Source: Cladochytrium replicatum (lineage: Eukaryota; Chytridiomycota; Chytridiomycetes; Cladochytriales; Cladochytriaceae). Taken from it: a stretch of 64,000 nucleotides of DNA. The stretch spans positions 163,585 through 227,584 of the forward strand of contig JAHLKD010000089.1 of NCBI GenBank assembly GCA_025526935.1, given 5' to 3'. Shown here piece after piece: positions 11,862-21,962 of the stretch. The position numbers were made by a program, and so were the translations under genes. Position 1 is the stretch's first letter; every line of letters begins with the position of its first letter. The notes below the pieces were generated by a model that was given only the letters and a program-made list of their open reading frames with translations, made no database searches and was not told the origin of the DNA.

Positions 11862-12468
11862 TCAAGGTATTGAGCTGAACAACATAATCTTCTTGTAGCT
11901 CCGTCCAAGTGGATTATCGCGAGTTAGAAATATAAAGTAGTTGGGATCCCTGTTGCTCTTGTCGGCTAGCGCCTTCTCTCCAGGTCGCAGCGCCTTCACA
12001 AATCCGGAACATGCGAACTTCAAGTAATGCCATTGTCCACATGGCCTCCCTCCCTTAACCCAGACGATGTGTCCAGTGCAATGCACAAACCTATCCCGTA
12101 TCACTGTCCCGCCTTTTTGAATTTGTCAGAGTTTGTGGCTCTTCGATTCGAATATGGGTCCCATCCAGTGGAAGCTGCACTTTCAAGTTCAACGTCGCAA
12201 GAACATTAGTGCCCACAGAAGGTGAGCCATGAAGAGTGTGGTGGTAGCTTTCCGTGCACACACAACTTGGTCCAAATGGTTGCACAGACCATTTCGGAGG
12301 TGATAAAAACTCCCTGCAACGTCTTTGAGGAGTTCGACCCCTGATGCCTCTGCTGGAATGTGTGAGCTTGCACCCTTCCTTCATGAAGCAGGATGCAAGC
12401 TCATCCATAGTTGAGTATGTTGTCAAGAAAAGGATGCCACTACCACCACAGAAAGAGGTGTTGGGCAA
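11862..12468 (-). pseudogene. Possible decayed or frameshifted gene, unknown product
   Basis: Two minus-strand frames abut with a one-base offset: 12091-12468 (126 codons including stop, ATG start) and 11862-12104 (contains GHIVWVKGGRPCGQWHYLKF). Both read like protein, the second as a beta-rich, Trp/Gly-containing fold. No GT..AG pair joins them in phase, so a frameshift is as likely as an unseen intron. The locus lies directly upstream of URB2 on the same strand. No family recognised. Confidence 0.3.
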
Positions 12469-12505
12469 TCTGGGTCGATATTGTCGATATGGGCCAATCT
12501 AGTTC

Positions 12506-12926
12506 GTGTCAAACGTAGCACTCAAACAAAGCACTAATTCCGCTGGTGAACGAGGAGATTGCAATTTCATTGAACAATATGTTAAAATCCAAGTAAGTAA
12601 CCGAAGGAATACGGTTGGAAGGGTGCACAAGATGAAAGGGATACTTCGCCACGTGGACAGATCGGTGCACTCGCGTTTGGGTCGAGATTGTTCAAGAAGG
12701 TAAGTTGTGAAGAAATATCACATAAATTATTGAGATAACAGAAACTAAACAGAATAAGAGGAAACATTCAAACTTATAAAGAACAAGTGGAAGAATTCGG
12801 AAGAAAAGAAGCGGTAAGTAATCAAGTAAAACATTCTTAAAACGTTTCTCAAAACAAATATTTCCAAATAAGAAATCATGGCAAAAAGGTAGACAAAGAA
12901 GGAAAACAAGATGTTTCGAATGCTGA
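12506..12926 (+). CDS. Possible small micro-exon gene
   Basis: Four short open blocks can be joined by three canonical introns, all in phase 0: exon to 12592, 12661-12699 (IGALAFGSRLFKK), 12742-12813 (KLNRIRGNIQTYKEQVEEF..) and 12873-12926 ending in stop. Introns are 12593-12660, 12700-12741 and 12814-12872; each starts GTAAGT and ends AG. The product would be about 85 aa and helical, with a short hydrophobic segment and a charged coiled-coil-like helix. No ATG opens the first block in frame (it begins with GTG), so a further 5' exon is likely. No family recognised. Confidence 0.4.
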
Positions 12927-13491
12927 AACATTATCCAAAAAAGGTAATAATCAATTTTGTCAGGTGACACGTGTTGACCAAACTCTTACAAGAATCAATG
13001 CTAGGCAAGCCACATGTCCAAGTCCATAAGAACGCCAAAACGAAGAACCCGCAAGAACAAAACACTCTGTCACAATGGTTACAATGCTCGAACACGTCCG
13101 CAACGCTCCATTTAACAGAAAAGAATAACAAAGGAATGGCAAACCAGGTTGTTCCCAGCGTTGATATCACGCCATCCCCCAGATAACAGTTAGATATATA
13201 GTAAACAAATCTGACCAACACTAGCTAAAACCTATTACCTACACCATTATTCCCAGCAGTATACAACAATACAATAACACTTCCATGCCCAGTAAACTGT
13301 TGATTCAAATCACCCCACACAACCCCAACCCCAACCAGCCACTCCCACCCACCCATCATCACATATCGTAACCATTCAATAACTCGATTCAATTCTTGCA
13401 ATCCTTGTAATCCTTGTAATTCTTGTAATCCCTGCACTTTTATCACCTGCCTGCTCTTTCTACTTAACTCCCCCCTCCTTATCTCGCTACC
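12927..13491. other. Intergenic, 5' region of the coiled-coil adaptor gene
   Basis: No supported gene. It contains C/A-rich stretches (13300-13370) and a short tandem repeat at 13395-13434. It probably includes the promoter and 5' UTR of the downstream gene; the ATG at 13492 has a good context (ACCATGG). Confidence 0.4.
13395..13434. repeat. 9-bp tandem repeat (TTGTAATCC-type)
   Basis: Four to five imperfect copies of TTGTAATCC/TTCTTGCAA-like units lie end to end, about 60-95 bp before the ATG at 13492, probably within the 5' UTR. Confidence 0.6.
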
Positions 13492-16400
13492 ATGGACCCA
13501 CCATCAACTTCGGACCCTTTCCTCTTTCCGCCTCCCCTCCTTGCTTCCGCTACTACCTCTTCCGCTTCGTCGGCTTTCACCGCTGCCGATCCCTCGTCGT
13601 CTCCGCGCTTCGCCTTGCTGCACCCTTCCTCACCGCCACATCCCCGCTCCCCTGGCCGTGCTCATAAACCAACTGACCACCACCATCTCAACGACTCTCC
13701 CGATACTTTGGGTAGCTCGGGTATTCTCGCCCGTGACATGTGGACCAAATTGCAGCAATGTAAGTTTTACTCTTACTGCGACGTGACGTGACGTGAGTGA
13801 CGCACCCCGATTCTTGGGGTGCACCGTTCCCCTTAATTTTTTGGTTTGGTCGGAGGTGCTGCACTTCGCACAGGCAACATATTTATTATGGAATTATTCT
13901 ACTTTGTTTGACGTGTTTGGGTTGACTGGTGACGGGTTCGATCACACGCGTGCCTGATCGCAGTGCCGTTGACGGAGCACCTTGACACCTAAAAACACTC
14001 GTGGACACGGGCGCTTCCCATTTTTGGGGCTCCTCGCATTGCATGCTAAGGCTCGCGCTGAGACTACCTCTCCTCTTCACTTATTCTCCATTACTCATGC
14101 GCGATCCTATCCCCTCCCTCCCCGCCCTCCTCATACCCTCATCCTCCCACATTTCCCATTTCCCAAAACCATCTCACACAAACATGCTCAACCTCTCTCC
14201 TTCACCACCACCATCTCCGACTTTCCGACAATCCATACTAGCAGCCGGTGGTGGACTTTCGTCTTCAGCCGTAACCACGTCAACCCTCTCGCTGGACGAG
14301 ATCCCGAGCTGTGTGACGGATGGCACGTGCCCTCGATCGCAGACGTTGCTCGATTTGCTTAGAGCAAGGGAAGATGAGCTAGCTACCGCGGCGCAGCTCG
14401 GATTGAGCCTTCTTGCAAAGTACGAGGAGGGCCAAACCGAGCTCAACAAGTTGAAGAATTTGGTAGGCACACGGAGAGGAAATAGGAGGGTGTTATATAT
14501 AGACACAGTCGGCTGTGATCACGATAGTGGATTGTCACTCATCGTTCATATCTCTTCAGCATAAGAGCACATGCACACACCTGGCGGATCTGGCATCGGC
14601 AGCGGAAAACTCCGAAGACCTCTTGACTGAACGAACCACCCTAGCCCAGGTACACCTGACCCTACGTCTCAATCCTTGAACTTTCTCTTACCTTTTTCGC
14701 TCGCTCAGACCGTCGTTGCACTGCGCGAAGATCTCCGTGCCGCCGACGCGCGCGCGCAAGAACTCATGGCCGTCGTCGATTCCCGCGAGCACGAGATCGC
14801 GCGTCTCTCGCGCGACCTTTCGAAGACCCAGCACCTCCGGTCTCGCAACGAGCAACTCGAGCTGCAGGTGGAAATGCTTCGAAACGAGATGGCACAGTTG
14901 AAGGAGAGCGAGGCGAACTCGGCGCGGGGGCTCCGAAAGGTTTCTGCGCGATGCGTGGAGTTGCAGATGATGTACGAGCGGGCCAAGGAAGAAGCGCTTG
15001 CGTTGAACGAGACGCAGGAGCATCTGAGGATGCTGACGAAGCCGGCGAAGAGCGTTAAGATCCTTGTTGTGAGTTTCTGGGGGAGCGAGACCATGGGAGG
15101 TGACTGCATGTGCTGATGTTTTGGGTTTGCAGACGGAAGAAGATCGGCAGCATATTGCGCAGGCGAACAGCGAGTCTGAGAACCTGATGATGCTGGTGAA
15201 AGAGTTCTCGACGATCAACGCGAAGCTGAAGGCGGAGTTGGCGGAGAGCAAGGAAGTGCTCGCAGATTCTAGGAACGAGGTCGCGCACTTGCGATCGATG
15301 CTCGAAGAGTGAGTTTCGGGAGTCAAGAATTCGAAAGGGGGTCATCTCGTGCTGACATTGTCTTTAATTGCAGCCGCGCAGTGGTGATCCCGACCGCAGA
15401 GCGAACGGAAGAGCTCAAAGGCAAGACGATTTTTGAGGAGCTCGAGTCGTACGTCATGTCACAGAGCATGCAGCAGCTCGAGCGCTCCGGCTACATGCAC
15501 CTTGCGCGCGGGACGTCCTCGCGAGCTCGCGACAACGACATGCACTCCCTAGCCGATACCACCGATTCCAGCATGCCGACGTCCCCAAGCACGACATCGA
15601 GCGATTCGATACCGTCCCCTGGCAAAGATGACGGCAACACGACGACGGCGAGCAGCGCGACCTCGCCAAGCATGACACAATCGTCGAACCCTACCAGCCC
15701 GACCTCGAACGACTCTGACAAACGAAAGAGTCTCACAAAGGGCCACTCGCCACGCACGAAGAAGCACAAAGCCGCCGCGCTGGCGTCTCTGTCATCGTTA
15801 CCCTCGCACCAGCTGATCTACCTCCGCACATTGCAATCAATCGCTACGGATCTGCAGCGACGGCTCGGTGGCGCGGACACCGCGACGCTGAACCGAAGAC
15901 TGAAGCGCGCGTTCGATATCGTTGAGCTTGCGCGGTTGTCGAACAGCGTGATTGCAAACATTGTCGCGGACGTGGAGAACCTGACGCTGAGGTTCAGGCA
16001 GACTGGCCCGACGCCTGTCGCGACGCCGGTGATGAGCTATGCGAAGCGGCCGAGCGTGACGGTGAAGCATGAAGGGATATTGAGAAACGTTGGGGAGAAG
16101 GATGGGGAAGGTGTGATGTCGCCTGCGTCGGAGGCGGACACTGTGACGTACGAGCCACCGAGCGTGGTGGGGTCGATGTCGGTCGCGGCGACGAAGCACG
16201 CATCGAGCTCTGCGAACGCTGCGGCGGCGGCGTTGCAGCACCTCCACATCCAGCATTTGAACACGACGCCTGGGTCGACGCCTTTGACGAACGCGTCGCC
16301 CGCTGTTGCGAGCCAGGAGGTGGTCTACCCGCTGGTTCTGACGGTGCAATCGCTCCTCCTTGAAATCGCAAAGTTGCGGACGACGCTGAATGATTTGTCG

Positions 16401-16979
16401 GTTGTGTACTACCAGCTCATGGACAACGTGAGCAAGGACAAAGCTGACAAGGCGATCAATGCTGCCGTTGAAGCCGCAAAAGCCGCAGAGGGACGATCGA
16501 GTTCTCCGTTCGCACGGTTCCTGAGGGCACGGTCTACGAGCACGGGGCGGCAGGGGAAGAGCGTTTCGAGGGCGACGACGCCGGAGGGCGGCGGGGAGAG
16601 CGAGGAGGAGGAAGGCGTTGCTACGCCTACGCAGGGACGGAGGAGGGTTGAAGAGAAGCCCGCTGTTGCTGGTGACGGCGTTGCGAAGCGGCTGAGTTTC
16701 AATGGCGAGGAAGGGGGAGGGGAGAAGAGGCGGGAGTTGAGGCGGACGGGGTCGGAGGCGAGCCTTGGGAGCGTGAAGGAGGACGAGGAAAGGAGGGGGA
16801 GGGAGAGGGAGAGCGGTGGGAAGGACAAGAAGGAGGAAGGGGAGAAGAATGTGGGAGGGGAGAGGAAGGGGGTTGGAGTTCTCGAGGCAGTGTTGTCGGC
16901 TTGGAAGGCGACCATGGAGATGCAGAAGGAGGGGAGGTTTGGCGAGTTTGCGAGGGAGAAGAGGAGTGTGATGATGTGA
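13492..16979 (+). CDS. Coiled-coil protein with CC1-box and Spindly-like motif (BICD/HAP1/TRAK-type dynein adaptor candidate)
   Basis: Six exons, 13492-13759, 14242-14462, 14560-14649, 14709-15068, 15133-15308 and 15374-16979, close in phase to 906 aa. After a disordered Pro/Ser N-terminus, residues about 120-165 read LLDLLRAREDELATAAQLG: the AAxxG core (139-143) matches the CC1 box by which BICD, HAP1, TRAK and Spindly bind dynein light intermediate chain. A long heptad coiled coil follows to about 370. At 390-397 TIFEELES resembles the Spindly/LFxEL motif that contacts the dynactin pointed end. The C-terminal half is Ser/Thr-rich with two helical blocks (YLRTLQSIATDLQRRLG; LVLTVQSLLLEIAKLR) and a basic/acidic tail, presumably for cargo. 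Role as an adaptor is inferred. Exon 1 is the least certain; an ATG at 14184 is an alternative start. Confidence 0.65.
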
Positions 16980-18551
16980 AGGAGGGTTTTCGGGATTCTG
17001 ATACTTTTTGATACTGCGTTGGTAGAAGTTTTTTGGTGGGGGAAGTGAGTGAATGGGGGGGATATGCCGATGACACGGACATATCTTTGTGCCCTTTGTT
17101 TTTTGTGATTTGATTTTGCTTTGGAAAGCGAGAAAGATGAAGAGTTTTTTTTTGCTGTTCTCGGGAAGTCGGATTGATTTGCTTCATATTCTATTTGATT
17201 TTTCCTCTTCCCTCCCGCCGTTTATTATGTTTTCAATTGTCTTCGTATATCCTTATAATACCATTATTTTTCTTCCTCTCCGTTTTTACGATTCCTGGGG
17301 TCGGATTTTGTTTTGTGGATACCTTTTTTTTCTCTGTGTGAGAGTGCATTTGTTTCTTTGCATAAGTGAAATGCGGACTTTGGTTGAGCGCACTTTCCCT
17401 CTTTTTTTCCCTTTCTAATTATTGTGATGGCGAGAAGTGGCTTTTTTTCGACACAATAGAGATTGTTAAAAGCACTGAGTGGGAGCCGAGTGTGGGGTAA
17501 CGTCGATGGATGGAAGTGGGGATCCATTTCAAATTTCAACGACTTGACGCGATTGACCAGCCCGCTAAAAAGGAAACAAGATCTCTCAATAGCTTCATCG
17601 TCTTCGGGATTGTTCATGCCCGTAAACTAACCCTAGACCTTGTGACCTTGGAGAATTTGGGCTGCCTTTTTGGGGGTTGGACGGAAAAACAAGCACCTGG
17701 GATGATGCCGGTTTTAAGAGCCCCCCACACCCACACTTGTTTAAGAGGAGTGATATTAGCCTTCGGTTCTCTCCTAAGGAATACAGTCAGTTGCCGGCGT
17801 ACTTCGCCTCGACTTTCAGACTGGAACAGTATCTGAGACGGGAAAAAGACGATGAAGCATGTTTGAATCATTGGCTTTCGGAGTGGAGTACTCCGCGTTG
17901 CAGACCAGTTGCACAACAAGACAAGCAGCAGATATGTCGACAACGACATATGTTTTCTTTGTTTTTTCCCGAATAAGCAAGCAACCCGTGCTTCGAATTA
18001 CAGTTGGACCTCCCGAATCTTCCGTGACGCTATAGCCATATATCACCGCTGCGAACGATTGCAACCCCATACCCGAAAGCTGTGATGCCAAGGGCGACAA
18101 CCCGAGAGCAACCATTAATCGAGTCTTTGACTTTTGCACACAAATTTGCACCAACAAGTGATCGGGGCTTGGATGATCTTTCGGCACAGGAGGGTTGTCA
18201 CCCGTGAGCTGCATTAACGTTAACGCCGGCACACTAGATGTCTAACGTAAGCTGGCAAGTATCCGCGCTTTCCTCCGACATGAGCAACAGTGCAACAATC
18301 TGTGGTGACTCAGGCAGCCCAAAGAATAGTCCAGTAATAATGCTCCATTATTATCTTCGATCAAATTTGGATGTAAATTTGCCTCGTGTCCAATATATCC
18401 TAATATGGGTAGCCCTCCCTTGCTGCCACTGCCACCCGCCCTCGACTACAAAACGGACCGACCCCCAATCCAAGGTCCATCATCCCCGCTTATCCACTGT
18501 AGACACATAGACTACGTCGTATTCCCGCCAAAGAAACCTCTCAAAGTCACC
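16980..18551. other. Long intergenic stretch
   Basis: From 16980 to about 17450 it is T-rich, as expected for a 3' UTR and flank. A minus-strand frame at 17816-18232 has some protein-like composition but no ATG at its head and no family resemblance, so it is not called. The last 250 bp are the likely promoter of the gene at 18552; they contain an AT-rich block (CCAATATATCC near 18390). Confidence 0.4.
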
Positions 18552-19281
18552 ATGAAGTTCAACGTTGCTGTCGCTATCCTCGCCTTCGCTGCCATCGTGC
18601 GCGCTGACTAGTAAGTTAACGAAATGTGCTGTTTGTCTTGTAGATCTAACCAAGGGCTCTCATTTCAGCGGCCAGCCCACCACTACCCCCTACTGCGATG
18701 AATTGACCACCGGCACCCCCACTGGCACTGTTGAGGGTGGTGTCTCTACCCCTGGCGGTGGCTACGCAACCACCCCCACTGGCACCGTCGAGGGTGGTGA
18801 GTCGACTCCCGCTGGCGGTTATGAAACTTCCACCCCTGGTGTCGAAGGTGAGGTTTCTACTCCCTGCGACACTACCCCCACCGGCACAGTTGAGGGCGGT
18901 GAGTCCACCCCTGCCGGCGGCTACGAGACTTCCACCCCGGGCACCGTTGAGGGCGGTGAGTCCACTCCCTGCGATGGCACCGCTCCCACCACCCCCGGCG
19001 ATGTCGAAGGTGAAGGCCCCACACCTACTGACGGCTACACCACTGGCACCCCTGGCGGTGAAGACGACGACTGCGACGAGTGGGAGACCGAGACACCCAC
19101 CCCTGAGGCCACCGACATCAACTCCTACTCTGCTGGTCTCTCCGCTGGTGCATCCAGTGGCGGCGCAAGCGCTGGTTTCATTGTCGGTATCGCTGGTGCT
19201 GCTCTTGTTGCCGTCGGTGCCGTCGCGGGTACCGTTTTCTACGTCAACAAGGCTCGCAAGGCCAAGGCTTCCATGGCATAA
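18552..19281 (+). CDS. Mucin-like type I membrane protein
   Basis: Two exons, 18552-18610 and 18669-19281 (intron GTAAGT..TTTCAG), give 223 aa. A clean signal peptide (MKFNVAVAILAFAAIVRAD) is followed by repeats of the type TPTGTVEGGESTPAGGYETS, rich in Thr, Gly and Glu, a short acidic Cys-containing stretch (EDDDCDEWETE) and a C-terminal hydrophobic helix (FIVGIAGAALVAVGAVAGTVFYV) ending in a short basic tail. The protein should sit in the plasma membrane with its repeats outside, probably O-glycosylated. Codon use in the repeats is strongly C-ended. It differs from the next two genes, whose anchor is N-terminal. Confidence 0.8.
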
Positions 19282-19822
19282 GCGATTTGCTGTTTTCACA
19301 TTCTCTGCTCCATATCCACACACACTCTGACATTCGATCACTGCGGTCTTTTTCTGGCTTGTAATTTTTGCAGCGACATATTCGGGAAGTGAGTTGCGCC
19401 GTTGTATGGTGTTTCTCTGTTGTAGATTTTTTTTGTGTCTGCTCTCTACTTCGTGCGAGTATTTTCTGGATGCTGCATTTTTTTGTATTCCCTTTGTTTT
19501 TTCATTCCCAATCAAAATAGAATTGCCGTAAGGCGTATGAAATGAAATATGAGGTCGATCCGGTTCTGAGTGAAATCCAAAATTTGAGGGTGTGAAAAGT
19601 TGTGTGCCATCAAGTGTGAAACTGGTTGGGAAACAACAATTTGTTTCATACGGGATGGCCACAAAAACCAGCCGCCAAAAGATTATCAAATTTCTATCAG
19701 TGTTTCATCGCATTGAACCTGCCGCAACGTTGTTGCCGCACCATTGCCGCAACCCTTCTTCTTTAAAAGAACTGCAAAGTGCTCGTCTAATCTGACAGTT
19801 CAGTTTTCATCTTCGAATCATT
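19282..19822. other. Intergenic
   Basis: 3' flank of the mucin-like gene and promoter of the next gene. T-rich at 19420-19510. No coding evidence; the long minus-strand frame crossing it is antisense to the repeats. Confidence 0.4.
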
Positions 19823-21430
19823 ATGCCTACCAACAGACCACAGCGATCCTTCTTGCGATGCACGACTATTCTGGTGATCGGTGCAACCCTCGCTGTCATC
19901 CTGATCACTTCCCAGTTCTCGCATCATGAAGCCGTAAGTTACCACCACAGTGATCCATGCTTGCTACTCACGCATCACGTCCTCCTGATCTCTTTTTAGT
20001 CGACCCATCAACTCGCCAGACGCGATCTCAAGAGCCTTTTCGACCTCTCGGAGGTGATCAAGGCAGCCGCGAAGAGCGAGCAAGAGCAGAGCGGGAACGG
20101 CGAGAACGCAGGGAACGCTGAGGACGCGACCACAACGACGACGACGGGGGCAGGCGAGGCCGACGGCGCTATCTCTGCCACGACAACGACGGACGCAGCT
20201 ACCGCGACGGGCGAAGCTGGTAACGGCAACAAGGATGATGGTGCGGCGAAGAAGAAGGACAAGAAGAAGAAACACGACAAAGCAAAGGGGAAGGACAAGG
20301 CCAAAGGGAAGGACAAGGCCAAAGGGAAGGACAAGTACAAGGGGAAGGAAAAGGAGGACAAGAAGAAGGGGAAGGGGAAAGACAAAGATAAGGGTAAAGG
20401 AAAGGGCAAGGGGAACGGAAAGGGGAAGAACAAGGACAACACTACGACGACCGAAGCGGGTGCTGGTACGACGACCGAGGAGGCTGGTACGACGACCGAA
20501 GCGGGTGCTGGTACGACGACCGAAGCGGGTGCTGGTACGACGACCGAGGAGGCTGGTACGACGACCGAGGAGGCTGGTACGACGACCGAGGAGGCTGGTA
20601 CGACGACCGAAGCGGGTGCTGCCACGACGACCGAGGAGGCTGGTGCTACGACGACGCCGGCCGCAGAAGGTGCCGAAGTTACGACAACCCCTGGAGTCTA
20701 CGAAGGAGCGGCTACTACTACTACTACCGAAGCGGAAAACGGTGGCCAACAAACAACTAACGCGGAGGCAGGCGCTTCCGTGGGTGTAACCACTACCACG
20801 GACGCTGGCGCGGTCACAACGACTACGGAGGCCGGGGCCGCGGAGACTACTTCTTCGATGGGCCACAACAATGGCAACGGCAACAAAAACAAGAACAAGG
20901 ACAAAAACAAGGATAAGAACAAGAACAAAAAGGGCCACGACAACAACAACAACAACAAGAAGAAGAAGAACAAGAAGAACAACAACAAGGAGAACGAGAA
21001 GGGCAAAGGGAAGGGAAAGGGCAAAGGCAAGGGAAAAGGAAAAGGAAAGGGGAAGGGCCACGGTAACGTGAACGGAGGCGCGACTACGACGACGGAAGCT
21101 GCTGCTGGCGAAGCTACGACTACGACCACCACCACTTCTGCCGAAGCCAGCGGTGTTACCGAGACTCCCGCCGTCAGCGAAGTTGCCTCGGCTACCACTT
21201 CTCAAGCTGGTGAGGTGATCCCTTCGCAGCTCTCACGATCGGGATCTGAGCTCGAGGACGATGATGAGCTCGACTTTAGCGAGGACGCATTCGAGTCCGG
21301 CGAAGACGACGACGCGCTTGACTTCAGCGCGGGGGATTACTTTAACGCGCTCAAGGGTGGATCTGACAACAGCAACGATGGTGGTAACGATGAGGACGGA
21401 GAGGATGATGGTGACGAGGACGATGAGTGA
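19823..21430 (+). CDS. Signal-anchored low-complexity protein, paralog 1 (Thr-rich repeats, KGK tracts, acidic C-terminus)
   Basis: Exons 19823-19933 and 20000-21430, intron GTAAGT..TTTTAG in phase 0, give 513 aa. A basic N-terminus and one hydrophobic segment (TTILVIGATLAVILITS) form a signal anchor. The middle alternates Lys/Gly tracts (KGKDKAKGKDK) with TTTEEAG and TTTEAGAG repeats, then Asn/Lys tracts. The C-terminus is acidic and contains IPSQL..LDFS..DYFNAL. The next gene shares the 111-nt first exon, the phase-0 intron directly after the anchor, the Lys/Thr composition and the C-terminal motif, so the two are tandem paralogs. Function unknown; a surface or wall protein is likely. Confidence 0.75.
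20446..20640 (+). repeat. 21/24-bp tandem repeats encoding TTTEEAG / TTTEAGAG
   Basis: Nine or so near-identical units of ACGACGACCGAGGAGGCTGGT or the 24-bp variant follow one another in frame. The near identity at the DNA level points to recent expansion. Confidence 0.85.
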
Positions 21431-21962
21431 AAGAAAAGCGAGTAGAAATATCCTGTAAAAACGAATTTTTTGGCATTATGTATTTTTTGAATGTTTGGGG
21501 GTTGCTCGCTTATTCCATCATCCGCATCTTTTTTTCTTTTCTTCCTCGAGAATCTTGTAATTTTTTGGATGATTTGTGAGCGGATCATACTTTTATACAT
21601 ATGTTTTTTGGAAGTACCTGTGAATACGACGTGTGTCACTGTGCGTAGCAACGTATTGACGATTGAGTGCATTTCTTCTGTGCCGTTTTGATGCAATTAT
21701 ACAATCATACCCATGATTCGCAATCCAGAGCTGCACCCTGCAGCCTCGCCCTTCCACAAGGTGTCGTCCGACACGCCTTCCCAATCAACCCTGGGCGCCA
21801 CCACTCGGATTTTTCCCACCCTCAAAGTCCGTCCTTGCGGCCCATCGGTGCACGGACCATCGCCGCACCTCCCGGCCGACCGTAAAAACCGCGCAGAAGA
21901 TCCCCGTCTTGGGTGAGAGCGGATTTTCCGACAGCAACAACTATCCCCTGATCTGATCTCAG
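21431..21962. other. Intergenic between the two paralogs
   Basis: T-rich 3' flank to about 21660, then a more GC-rich promoter region. No gene seen. Confidence 0.4.

Noticed and set aside
15837-16349. Arg-rich minus-strand frame
   Set aside because: Shadow of the coiled-coil adaptor's last exon.
17614-18232. Overlapping minus-strand frames upstream of the mucin-like gene
   Set aside because: No consistent start, splice or family resemblance; read as non-coding.
18646-19689. Minus-strand frame of 347 aa across the mucin-like gene
   Set aside because: Antisense of the Thr/Gly/Glu repeats and of the membrane helix; no independent signal.
19964-21205. Long minus-strand open frame (413 aa) opposite paralog 1
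   Set aside because: It is the complement of GC-biased Thr/Lys repeats; composition is pure low complexity and the plus strand has signal anchor, intron and a conserved C-terminus.
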